A stretch of DNA of 5,538 bases from Bacteroidales bacterium (GTDB taxonomy: Bacteria; Bacteroidota; Bacteroidia; Bacteroidales; UBA932): positions 1-5,538 of the forward strand of contig SFJA01000091.1 in NCBI GenBank assembly GCA_004556005.1. Reading direction: 5' to 3'. This document shows, piece after piece, positions 1 to 5,160 of this stretch (its first letter is position 1; each line of letters starts with the position of its first letter). The translations under genes and the position numbers were made by a program. Under the pieces are notes generated by a model. The model ran no database searches and was not told where the DNA came from. It was given only the letters and a program-made list of their open reading frames with translations.

Positions 1-303
1 AGCCCTTTTACCGTTCCGGAGTACTTCTATGTTTCTTCGGGCGGCATAGTAACTCAGTACGGACGGTACAATGGAGGCAGGATGCGGCCATACATAAGGC
101 TTGACCTGTCTGCAAACATAACTATCACAAAGAATGAAAGACAGGAGAACGGCATAAACCTGTCATTGTACAATGCACTCGGAAGAAGAAACGACGTCAT
201 CTACAAAATGACTTTTTCGGAAGAAAAAGACAAATACGCATTCAGGCCCATGAGCTTCTTGCTGCGTTTCGTCCCTTCCATCAGTTATTACCACAGGTTC
301 TAA
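1..303 (+). CDS. TonB-dependent outer-membrane receptor, C-terminal end (partial)
   Basis: The frame is open from the first base and ends at TAA 301-303, giving the last 100 residues of a protein whose start lies left of the window. The visible part alternates polar and hydrophobic or aromatic residues, as in outer-membrane beta strands. It has the segments RPYIRLDLSANITITKN and INLSLYNALGRRNDVIYKM near the end, and it finishes RFVPSISYYHRF. A C-terminal Phe closing the last strand is the signal recognised by the barrel assembly machinery. Strand motifs like RLDLS...I and NLYN..GR.N are characteristic of Bacteroidota TonB-dependent receptors. The DUF4249 lipoprotein that follows by 18 nt fits this, since the two families are commonly adjacent. 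The role inferred is energised uptake of an unknown ligand. The N-terminal plug, TonB box and carboxypeptidase-like domain cannot be seen, so the substrate class cannot be judged. Confidence 0.82.
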   Translation, partial: SPFTVPEYFYVSSGGIVTQYGRYNGGRMRPYIRLDLSANITITKNERQENGINLSLYNALGRRNDVIYKMTFSEEKDKYAFRPMSFLLRFVPSISYYHRF

Positions 304-321
304 GCCAAGACACGCAAGACA

Positions 322-1197
322 ATGAATTACAAGTCATTATATAAACTGATAATCCTTCTGTCAGCCCTGTTTGCGGTCGGCTGCGACAAGGTCAGTTATC
401 CGGCACATGACCAGAAGATAGTTGTGGAGGGATGGATAGAAGACGGCGCGGAACCTATTGTGATCGTGACTTCCACTATCCCGATTACTTATGAATACCA
501 AGACATCTCGGACCTGTCAGACTACGTTCTCCGCTGGGCTAAAGTCACCGTGTCCGGTCCTGACGGAGACATTATCCTGACCGGCAGGAAGTCATCCGAT
601 TATTTCCCTCCATACATCTACACCACAACAAAAATGAAAGGCAAGGCAGGAGAGAGCTACCGCTTGAGAGTAGATTATGGTGATGAGCACGTGGAGGCCA
701 TCACAAGCATCCCGCAACCGGCTCAACTGGCGGGATTACGGGCAGAAAAGATGTCGGAAGGAAGCGACAAATACAGAATAATTGCGTATGTCGAGGACGA
801 CCCGTCAACAAAGAACCATTATCGTTTCTTTGTAAAGATACACGGAAAGGACAGCACTTACAAGCCCTCGTTTATGGGCCTGTTTGATGACGGGCTGCTT
901 ACGCAACCAATAAATGAGATATCAGTATGCAGGGGTATGCAAGCCCCGATTGACACATTTGAGCCATATTACGACGAGGGAGACTCCGTAGATGTCAAGT
1001 TTGTGACAATGGACGAAGAGATGTTTGCCTATTGGTCTGACTATGAAGACATTTCAATGTTTGCACGCAATCCTTTCTTCCACTGCACATCTCCTATCAG
1101 GACCAACATCAACGGTGGGCTCGGCTATTGGGCAGGCTACGGCGCCTCCATCTATCGTATCAAGATACCGTCAGATCAGCGTGAGGGAAATGAATGA
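322..1197 (+). CDS. DUF4249 domain-containing lipoprotein
   Basis: This is a complete 291-residue gene. The N-terminus is a lipoprotein signal: charged start MNYKSLYK, hydrophobic core LIILLSALF, then AVGC with the lipidated cysteine at residue 21. After it comes KVSYPAHDQKIVVEGWIEDG, the beta-rich opening typical of DUF4249, where proteins of this family assert a 'new layer' of VEGWI-type sequence. The C-terminal part (about residues 240-285) has NPFFHCTSPIRTNINGGLGY, the conserved closing region of the family, so the protein is not truncated. Function in the family is undefined. Its constant placement beside TonB-dependent receptors suggests a surface or periplasmic partner in ligand capture, which is inference. 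The start codon is 18 nt after the receptor stop with no Shine-Dalgarno sequence, consistent with one mRNA. The stop TGA lies 35 bp from the convergent pheS stop. Confidence 0.87.
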   Translation: MNYKSLYKLIILLSALFAVGCDKVSYPAHDQKIVVEGWIEDGAEPIVIVTSTIPITYEYQDISDLSDYVLRWAKVTVSGPDGDIILTGRKSSDYFPPYIYTTTKMKGKAGESYRLRVDYGDEHVEAITSIPQPAQLAGLRAEKMSEGSDKYRIIAYVEDDPSTKNHYRFFVKIHGKDSTYKPSFMGLFDDGLLTQPINEISVCRGMQAPIDTFEPYYDEGDSVDVKFVTMDEEMFAYWSDYEDISMFARNPFFHCTSPIRTNINGGLGYWAGYGASIYRIKIPSDQREGNE

Positions 1198-1200
1198 GCA

Positions 1201-1217
1201 GGCCGGCTAGTCCGGTC
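1201..1217. terminator. Weak hairpin in convergent gap, possible terminator
   Basis: In the 35-bp gap between the DUF4249 stop and the pheS stop, GGCCGG (1201-1206) pairs with CCGGTC (1212-1217), including one G-T wobble, around the loop CTAGT. It is the only inverted repeat I see between the two convergent genes. No T-run follows on either strand, so it is not a canonical intrinsic terminator. It is listed because both genes must end here. Confidence 0.25.
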
Positions 1218-1232
1218 CCATACCCCAAACAC

Positions 1233-2270
1233 CTACACCTCCGGGGCCGTTTCAAATTCCTTGAGGAAGCGGAGGTCGTTCTCGAAGTAGTGACGGAGGT
1301 CGTTGACCTGCCATTTGAGCATAGCGATGCGCTCAAGTCCCATTCCGAATGCGAATCCGCTGTATTTCTTCGAGTCTATGCCGCTGGCTTCGAGGACGTT
1401 AGGGTCAACCATACCGGCACCGAGTATTTCGAGCCAACCGGTGCCTTTGCAGATATTGCAGCCTTTGCCGTGGCATATGTTGCAGCTTACGTCAACTTCG
1501 GTCGAAGGTTCGGTGAACGGGAAGTAACTTGGCCTCATACGTATCTGAGTATCAGGGCCGAACATTTCACGGGCAAAGAGCAGAAGCGCCTGCTTGAGGT
1601 CAGCGAAGGTCACGTTTTCATCGATATAGAGGCCCTCCACCTGATGGAAGATACAGTGGGCGCGGGCGCTGATCGCCTCGTTTCTAAACACCCTTCCGGG
1701 GCAGATCACCCTTATCGGAAGCTGCGATTTTTCCATAGTACGGACCTGCACACTGGAAGTATGGGTACGCAGAAGTATGGGGTTGATGTGTCCCGTGCTT
1801 ACGAAGAAGGTGTCCTGCATATCTCTCGCCGGGTGGTTCGGCGGGAAGTTGAGCGCCTCGAAAACGTGATAGTCGTCCTCGATCTCGGGACCCTCGGCAA
1901 CATCATAGCCGAACTTGCGGAAAATGTCCACAATCTGCTGCCTTACAATGCTTACCGGATGACGGGAGCCGAGCTCGTTGCGGTCTCCCGGCATAGTCAG
2001 GTCCTCTGCTGAAGCACCAGCAGCACCGTCATCGACGGCACTCGCCTTCAGTTCTTCGATGCGGGCGATAGCAGCCTGCTTGAGTTCGTTGAGAGGCCTA
2101 CCCAGTTCTTTCTTCTGGTCCTTGTCCACGGTTCTGAACGCTTCAAAAAGGGCGGTGATGCTGCCTTTTTTGCCGAGCAGGCGGACTCTGGCCTCCTCGA
2201 CTTCCTTCTGGGTTTTGCAGGCCAGCGCGCCAACTTCGGCGAGTATCTGGTCGATATCCTGTCTGTTCAT
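1233..2270 (-). CDS. pheS: Phenylalanyl-tRNA synthetase alpha subunit
   Basis: The 345-residue product is the catalytic alpha subunit of the alpha2beta2 synthetase that charges tRNA-Phe with phenylalanine in the cytoplasm. Residues 1-75 form the charged helical coiled-coil arm that contacts tRNA. Class II motif 1 lies in HPVSIVRQQIVDIFRKFGY (104-122), motif 2 around GRVFRNEAISARAHCIFHQVEG (roughly 192-213, with Arg at RNE), and motif 3 at GFAFGMGLERIAML (305-318). Ala307 in GFAFG corresponds to E. coli Ala294 of the Phe pocket, so normal specificity is expected. Cysteines 263, 266, 271 and 274 form a C-x2-C-x4-C-x2-C cluster just before GTGWLEILGAGMV, possibly metal binding. The length fits the family (E. 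coli about 327). The ATG at 2270 begins 14 nt after the stop of the upstream exported-protein gene, with an A-rich leader (AAAGAAAAGACAAT), suggesting co-transcription. pheT is not in the window. Confidence 0.98.
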   Translation of the reverse strand: MNRQDIDQILAEVGALACKTQKEVEEARVRLLGKKGSITALFEAFRTVDKDQKKELGRPLNELKQAAIARIEELKASAVDDGAAGASAEDLTMPGDRNELGSRHPVSIVRQQIVDIFRKFGYDVAEGPEIEDDYHVFEALNFPPNHPARDMQDTFFVSTGHINPILLRTHTSSVQVRTMEKSQLPIRVICPGRVFRNEAISARAHCIFHQVEGLYIDENVTFADLKQALLLFAREMFGPDTQIRMRPSYFPFTEPSTEVDVSCNICHGKGCNICKGTGWLEILGAGMVDPNVLEASGIDSKKYSGFAFGMGLERIAMLKWQVNDLRHYFENDLRFLKEFETAPEV

Positions 2271-2284
2271 ATTGTCTTTTCTTT

Positions 2285-2722
2285 TTACTTTCTTTCTATC
2301 TGCTTTCCTCGCTTTGCCTCACGCTTGTCACGGGCCTTCTTTTCCTTTGCCGCTCCGGACTTTAGGAACTTCTGCCACTGGGCATCATCGAGTATGCCAC
2401 GGAAACTATTGTAAATCTGCTCGTTCCACTTGTCCTGAGTCTTCTGGAAAAGATCTACGTTGGCAACTCTCGCCTTGTTGAGCGACTCCATTTCCTTCAT
2501 CATCTCCATATAGTCGTGGCTAAGCGTGGAGTCAATCTTGAACACCTGCCATGTCTCGAGCTTGAGTGAGCTGGTGTATTGATCTACGGTCTTTTCGATG
2601 GACTCGTAAAACTGCTTGAGCTGCTGAGGATCGTCAAGAGGACTCCTCTGCTGGGCAAACAGCGCGCACGGCATCAATAAAAATGCGATGAAAGCAAAAA
2701 ATTTCATAGCTTTGTATTTCAT
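2285..2722 (-). CDS. Small exported helical protein, function unknown
   Basis: From the ATG at 2722 this encodes 145 residues. A signal peptide is clear: MKYKAMK, hydrophobic FFAFIAFLLMPCALFA, and a likely signal peptidase I cut before QQ (residues 23/24). The mature part is highly polar and helical (KQFYESIEKTVDQYTSSLKL, then EMMKEMESLNKARV) with a Trp-containing LDDAQWQKFLKSG near residue 120. It ends in a strongly basic tail of alternating Lys, Arg and Glu. The size and the 'LDDAQWQKFL' phrase are reminiscent of small periplasmic Spy/CpxP-like or LTxxQ proteins, but I do not claim membership. Start choice: a TTG at 2731 is also in frame but overlaps the putative -7 box. ATG 2707 (MKFFAFIAF, giving 140 residues) is an equally good signal-peptide start. 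pheS follows by 14 nt on the same strand, so this gene may share its mRNA. Confidence 0.85.
   Translation of the reverse strand: MKYKAMKFFAFIAFLLMPCALFAQQRSPLDDPQQLKQFYESIEKTVDQYTSSLKLETWQVFKIDSTLSHDYMEMMKEMESLNKARVANVDLFQKTQDKWNEQIYNSFRGILDDAQWQKFLKSGAAKEKKARDKREAKRGKQIERK
2707..2714 (+). promoter_or_regulatory. Putative Bacteroides-type -7 box for the C69 peptidase gene
   Basis: TAGCTTTG matches the Bacteroidota -7 consensus TAnnTTTG at every fixed base. It lies 38 bp before the ATG at 2753, giving an expected leader of about 30 nt. The -33 position (around 2684-2687, TGCG) matches TTTG poorly, so this is a one-element match only. Confidence 0.4.
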
Positions 2723-2728
2723 AAGATG

Positions 2729-2736
2729 CAAATTTA
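2729..2736 (-). promoter_or_regulatory. Putative Bacteroides-type -7 box for the small exported gene / pheS
   Basis: On the minus strand this reads TAAATTTG, matching TAnnTTTG at every fixed base. Transcription would start a few bases on, at about 2724. The ATG at 2722 would then be nearly leaderless, while the ATG at 2707 would have a leader of about 17 nt. The -33 position (plus-strand 2756-2759, minus TTCT) is a weak match. If real, it probably also serves pheS. Confidence 0.35.
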
Positions 2737-2752
2737 ATAAAGAATAATAAAA

Positions 2753-4468
2753 ATGAGAAAAAATCTGTTCACACTGTCAGCAATTGCAATAATCGCCTGC
2801 CTGACCTGCCTGGAGAATTCGTCCTCAGCCTGCACCAATATCATCGTGACGCCGGGGGCAAGCGTGGACGGGTCGGCCATAGTTTCGTACGCCGCTGACT
2901 CTCACGTCCTTTACGGAGAACTCTACTTCCACCCCGCGGCAGACTGGAAGCGCGGCAGCATGCTGGAGGTCACCGAATGGGACACCTACCGCCCGCTAGG
3001 CAGAATTCCTCAGGTCGCTCATACCTGGCAGACCATGGGCAATATGAATGAGCATCAGCTGATTATCGCTGAGACCACCTGGGGCGGCAGGCCTGAACTC
3101 GCCGATCCGGAAGGAGGCATCGACTACGGCAGTCTGATCTACATAACCCTGCAGAGGGCCAAGACCGCGCGAGAGGCCATAGACACCATAGTCGCCCTCG
3201 CCGGAAGATATGGCTATTGCTCTGAAGGTGAGAGCTTTACAATCGCCGACACCCGGGAAGCCTGGATAATGGACCTCGCCGGCAAAGGCAGCGACAGCAA
3301 AGGCCTCGTATGGGTGGCGAGACGAATTCCCGACGGATACATAAGCGCACACGCGAACCAGGCGCGCATTACCCGCTTCCCGCTCGACGACCCGGAAAAC
3401 TGCCTCTACGCGCCGGATGTCATCAGCTACGCCCGCAGCAAGGGCTGGTTCGACGGGCAGGATGAGCAGTTCAGCTACCGCGACGCCTACTGCCCGCTGG
3501 ATTTCGGCGGCGCCAGGGCCTGTGAGGCAAGAGCCTGGTCAGCTATGCGAATTCTCGGAGACGGTGTATTTACCTACGAGCAGGAAGACGGCAGCACAGT
3601 AAGCTGCAGTGCGGACGAATGGCTCTCTTACGCAATGGGTTACGAGCTCGACAGCGAGATGCCGCTCTGGATACGTCCGCAGCGGAAAATCAGCGTCAAG
3701 GACGTTGCCGATGCCATGAGGGATCATTTCGAGGGTACGCCTATGGATATGACCACCGACATCGGAGCCGGCGGAAATGCCTGCCCGTACAGATGGAGAC
3801 CGATGAATTTCGAATGGGACGGCGTGCGCTACGTCAACGAAAGGGCGATAGCGACCCAGCAGACCGGATTCTGGTTTGTAGCACAGGCGCGCGGATACCT
3901 GCCAAGAGAGGTTGGAGCATTGCTATGGTTCGGATGCGACGATGCAGCAACCTCTTATCTCACACCGATTTATGTCAGCTCTAAAGAAGTTCCCGAGTGC
4001 CTTGAGGTAGGCAATGGCGATATGCTGCACTACTCCCCTACCTCAACATTCTGGCTGTGCAACAGGGTTGCCAATGCCTGCTACAAGATGTACAACCACA
4101 TGGCTCCGTTCGTGAGGGAAAGAGCAGACAAATTTGAGAATGACCAGATGCAACAGGCTGTGCCTGAGATGGATGCCAAACTCTGCAAGCTGCTCGAGCG
4201 CGGACGCAGGCGCAAGGCAATCAGAATGATGACCAGATACACGGTCGGCACCGCCCAGGACCAGTTCAAGGAGTGGAAGGCACTTGAAGAAACGCTGCTC
4301 GTCAAGTTTATGGACGGCAACGTGAAGGCCCAGGACGAAAATGGGGAATTTGTTCACTCGCAATACAATGCCGGCACCCCTGACGAAGTGGGCCATCCTG
4401 ATTACACCGAGAAATGGAAAGAAGCGGTTGCCCGTGACAAAGGCGACATACTGAAGGCCGGAAAGTAA
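2753..4468 (+). CDS. Secreted C69-family dipeptidase (Ntn hydrolase)
   Basis: The 571-residue protein belongs to peptidase family C69, cysteine-dependent N-terminal-nucleophile hydrolases that cleave dipeptides or very short peptides. Residues 1-26 are a signal peptide (MRKN, hydrophobic LSAIAIIACLTCL, polar ENSSSA). Residue 27 is the Cys of CTNIIVTPGASVDGS, matching the family's catalytic CT.I..G..AS.DGS start. Other family landmarks are GNMNEHQLIIAETT (96-109), ISAHANQARI (197-206), QQTGFWFVAQAR (369-380) and LWFGCDDAATSYLTPIY (391-407). The remainder is a helical C-terminal region rich in Lys and Arg. The likely site of action is the periplasm or outside the cell, in peptide scavenging. 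The length is usual for exported Bacteroidales members. The ATG is preceded by an A-rich leader (AATAATAAAA) without Shine-Dalgarno. It is divergent from the small exported gene. The exact substrate cannot be read from sequence. Confidence 0.94.
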   Translation: MRKNLFTLSAIAIIACLTCLENSSSACTNIIVTPGASVDGSAIVSYAADSHVLYGELYFHPAADWKRGSMLEVTEWDTYRPLGRIPQVAHTWQTMGNMNEHQLIIAETTWGGRPELADPEGGIDYGSLIYITLQRAKTAREAIDTIVALAGRYGYCSEGESFTIADTREAWIMDLAGKGSDSKGLVWVARRIPDGYISAHANQARITRFPLDDPENCLYAPDVISYARSKGWFDGQDEQFSYRDAYCPLDFGGARACEARAWSAMRILGDGVFTYEQEDGSTVSCSADEWLSYAMGYELDSEMPLWIRPQRKISVKDVADAMRDHFEGTPMDMTTDIGAGGNACPYRWRPMNFEWDGVRYVNERAIATQQTGFWFVAQARGYLPREVGALLWFGCDDAATSYLTPIYVSSKEVPECLEVGNGDMLHYSPTSTFWLCNRVANACYKMYNHMAPFVRERADKFENDQMQQAVPEMDAKLCKLLERGRRRKAIRMMTRYTVGTAQDQFKEWKALEETLLVKFMDGNVKAQDENGEFVHSQYNAGTPDEVGHPDYTEKWKEAVARDKGDILKAGK

Positions 4469-4640
4469 GGTTCAGCGAGGCGTTGCGGTGTGGCTGTTTG
4501 GACGTGGCTGCGGGGCAGCTCGGTAGGATGGCTCGGCGCGGGTGTTGCGGCGAGGCGTTGCGGAGTGGTGCGATGGAATGTTGAAGCGGGACGGCCAAAG
4601 ACAGTTCTGAAAGGCACCCTTCGGCCGTGGCGGGGCATAA
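4469..4640. other. G-skewed non-coding spacer after the peptidase gene
   Basis: No convincing gene lies here. Over 4469-4590 I count 61 G, 21 C, 13 A and 27 T, so half of all plus-strand bases are G and G outnumbers C about threefold, unlike the flanking genes. Short words recur: GTTGCGG at 4482, 4544 and 4557, and GTGGCTG at 4490 and 4504. An inverted repeat, ACGGCC (4591-4596) with GGCCGT (4623-4628), encloses a smaller AAGG/CCTT stem. It is followed by an A/T tract but no terminal T-run directly abutting, so a terminator role for the peptidase gene is possible but weak. Open frames on the minus strand are short and rich in Pro, Ala, Thr and Arg, as expected of skewed sequence. Confidence 0.6.
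4475..4568 (+). repeat. Pair of 19-bp near-identical direct repeats
   Basis: GCGAGGCGTTGCGGTGTGG at 4475-4493 recurs at 4550-4568 as GCGAGGCGTTGCGGAGTGG, with 18 of 19 bases identical and starts 75 bp apart. The first 14 bases are exact. A third partial copy (GTTGCGG, 4544-4550) abuts the second. Both copies sit in the G-skewed spacer, outside any gene. Confidence 0.75.
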
Positions 4641-4646
4641 AAAATT

Positions 4647-4677
4647 TTTGATAGAACAAAAAAAGATATTATATTTG
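4647..4677 (+). promoter_or_regulatory. Bacteroides-type promoter for tRNA-Ser
   Basis: TTTG at 4647-4650 (the -33 element) is followed after exactly 19 bp by TATATTTG at 4670-4677, which fits TAnnTTTG. This is a full consensus match in both sequence and spacing. The start of transcription is expected near 4682-4684, giving a 5' leader of about 25 nt before the tRNA at 4708. An AT-rich stretch (AAAAATTTTT) overlaps the -33 element and may help polymerase binding. Confidence 0.78.
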
Positions 4678-4707
4678 CATTCCCGTTTGACAAAGCGTGG
4701 TATGACT

Positions 4708-4796
4708 GGAGAGGTGGGTGAGTGGCTGAAACCACCGGTTTGCTAAACCGACGTACGGGTCATTCCGTACCACGAGTTCGAATCTCGTCCTCTCCG
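4708..4796 (+). tRNA. tRNA-Ser(GCT)
   Basis: This is an 89-nt class II tRNA. The acceptor stem GGAGAGG (4708-4714) pairs perfectly with CCTCTCC (4789-4795), followed by discriminator G4796, usual for serine. The D arm has GGT/ACC (4717-4719/4731-4733). The anticodon loop TTGCTAA (4740-4746) carries GCT at 4742-4744, which reads AGC/AGT codons. The anticodon stem CCGGT/ACCGA has four pairs and a C-A mismatch at the outermost position. The long variable arm has a 6-bp stem GTACGG/CCGTAC (4753-4758/4765-4770). The T arm is ACGAG-TTCGAAT-CTCGT (4772-4788). CCA is not encoded (CAA follows) and must be added enzymatically. The gene stands alone between its own promoter and terminator. Confidence 0.97.
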
Positions 4797-4797
4797 C

Positions 4798-4833
4798 AAA
4801 AATCCCTTACAGAGCACTCTGTGAGGGATTTTT
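4798..4833 (+). terminator. Intrinsic terminator after tRNA-Ser
   Basis: AAAAATCCCTTACAG (4798-4812) pairs with CTGTGAGGGATTTTT (4819-4833) along 15 positions with a single T-G wobble. An additional A-T pair closes a GCAC loop (4814-4817). The right arm ends in TTTTT, giving the classic stem plus U-run, and the A-run on the left makes it potentially active in both directions. It begins one base after the tRNA discriminator and C4797, so it also defines a very short 3' trailer. Confidence 0.92.
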
Positions 4834-4880
4834 GGTTTATAGCGGCCCCAAAGAATGTCCTGGAAATCAAGATTTCGTGA

Positions 4881-5114
4881 TTAAAACAAAATTGGCAGAA
4901 ATCGAAGAAATAAATCCGTCTGTTGTTTAGACTCTACAATCTCTCTCAAAAGATTTATAAAGACATAAGGACTCCGGAATTCTTCTTTTGCATTATCAAA
5001 CTTATCCTGAATATAGTTCAATCCTGTATTGGCATATCCCTCCATTCGCCTAATAATACTAGAAGCAGTCGCTTTAGTACAATAAACGATCTGCGCAAAA
5101 TTTATTTGTAAGAA
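4881..5114 (-). pseudogene. Possible remnant of an acquired gene (unidentified)
   Basis: On the minus strand a frame is open for 77 codons between TAA at 5115-5117 and TAA at 4881-4883. Its translation looks protein-like: it includes CTKATASSIIRRMEGYANT, then GLNYIQDKFDNAKEEF, then SPYVFINLLREIVESKQQ, and closes LFLRFLPILF. The KATASSIIRRME stretch resembles a helix-turn-helix recognition helix, but I do not recognise the family. The first ATG is at 5045 (54 residues), with no convincing ribosome site. The better-looking protein sequence begins upstream of that ATG, so this reads as the 3' end of a longer gene broken by the upstream stop. The codons are AT-rich, unlike all neighbours, which suggests transfer. 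It could also be a chance open frame in AT-rich DNA. Confidence 0.35.
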
Positions 5115-5134
5115 TTACCGACTCTGCGCAAAAT
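5077..5134. repeat. Imperfect tandem duplication, about 33-bp period
   Basis: TCTGCGCAAAAT occurs exactly at 5090-5101 and 5123-5134. The similarity extends leftwards to 5077 and 5108: GTACAATAAACGA and GTAAGAATTACCGAC align with two one-base gaps. In total 22 of 27 aligned columns match. The 12-bp cores start 33 bp apart. On the minus strand, in the frame of the gene remnant, both cores read Phe-Ala-Gln, with a stop codon between them. Confidence 0.65.
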
Positions 5135-5160
5135 CTGGAAGAAAAGCTTTTAGTTAATAC

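Larger units (their letters stand above)
4835..5160. other. AT-rich gap between tRNA-Ser and hipA-like gene
   Basis: This 326-bp stretch has no intact recognisable gene. In 4921-5040 I count 40 G or C in 120 bases (33%), against about 57% in a sampled part of the adjacent hipA-like gene and 52-67% in samples of the peptidase gene. It contains a 77-codon open frame on the minus strand (separate entry) and an imperfect tandem duplication near the hipA end. A 10-bp palindrome AAAAGCTTTT lies at 5142-5151, 10 bp past the hipA stop. No copy of the tRNA 3' end is visible here. It looks like residue from an inserted element. Confidence 0.6.

Noticed and set aside
1194..2012. 272-codon open frame on the plus strand whose ATG overlaps the DUF4249 stop
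   Set aside because: It lies wholly antisense to pheS, whose motifs are unmistakable. Its translation has no recognisable domain and is an effect of pheS codon use.
2996..4320. Several minus-strand and other-frame open frames of 60-121 codons inside the peptidase gene
   Set aside because: They are shadows of the high-GC C69 coding frame, with no signal, motif or promoter of their own.
4475..4568. CRISPR array
   Set aside because: There are only two full copies of a 19-bp repeat, with a 56-bp interval and no cas genes.
4591..4628. ACGGCC/GGCCGT inverted repeat as terminator of the peptidase gene
   Set aside because: The stem is only 6 bp with a 26-base interior and no abutting T-run. It is noted in the spacer entry but not called as a terminator.
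4308..4735. Overlapping minus-strand frames of 85-96 codons rich in Pro, Ala, Thr and Arg
   Set aside because: They come from the G-skewed spacer read in reverse, run into the tRNA or the peptidase gene, and show no protein-like features.
4923..5111. 62-codon plus-strand frame in the AT-rich gap
   Set aside because: It starts at a non-ATG codon, has no ribosome site, and is antisense to the more protein-like minus-strand remnant.
5142..5151. AAAAGCTTTT palindrome as hipA terminator
   Set aside because: It is too short and A/T-rich to form a stable hairpin, and no U-run follows on the minus strand.
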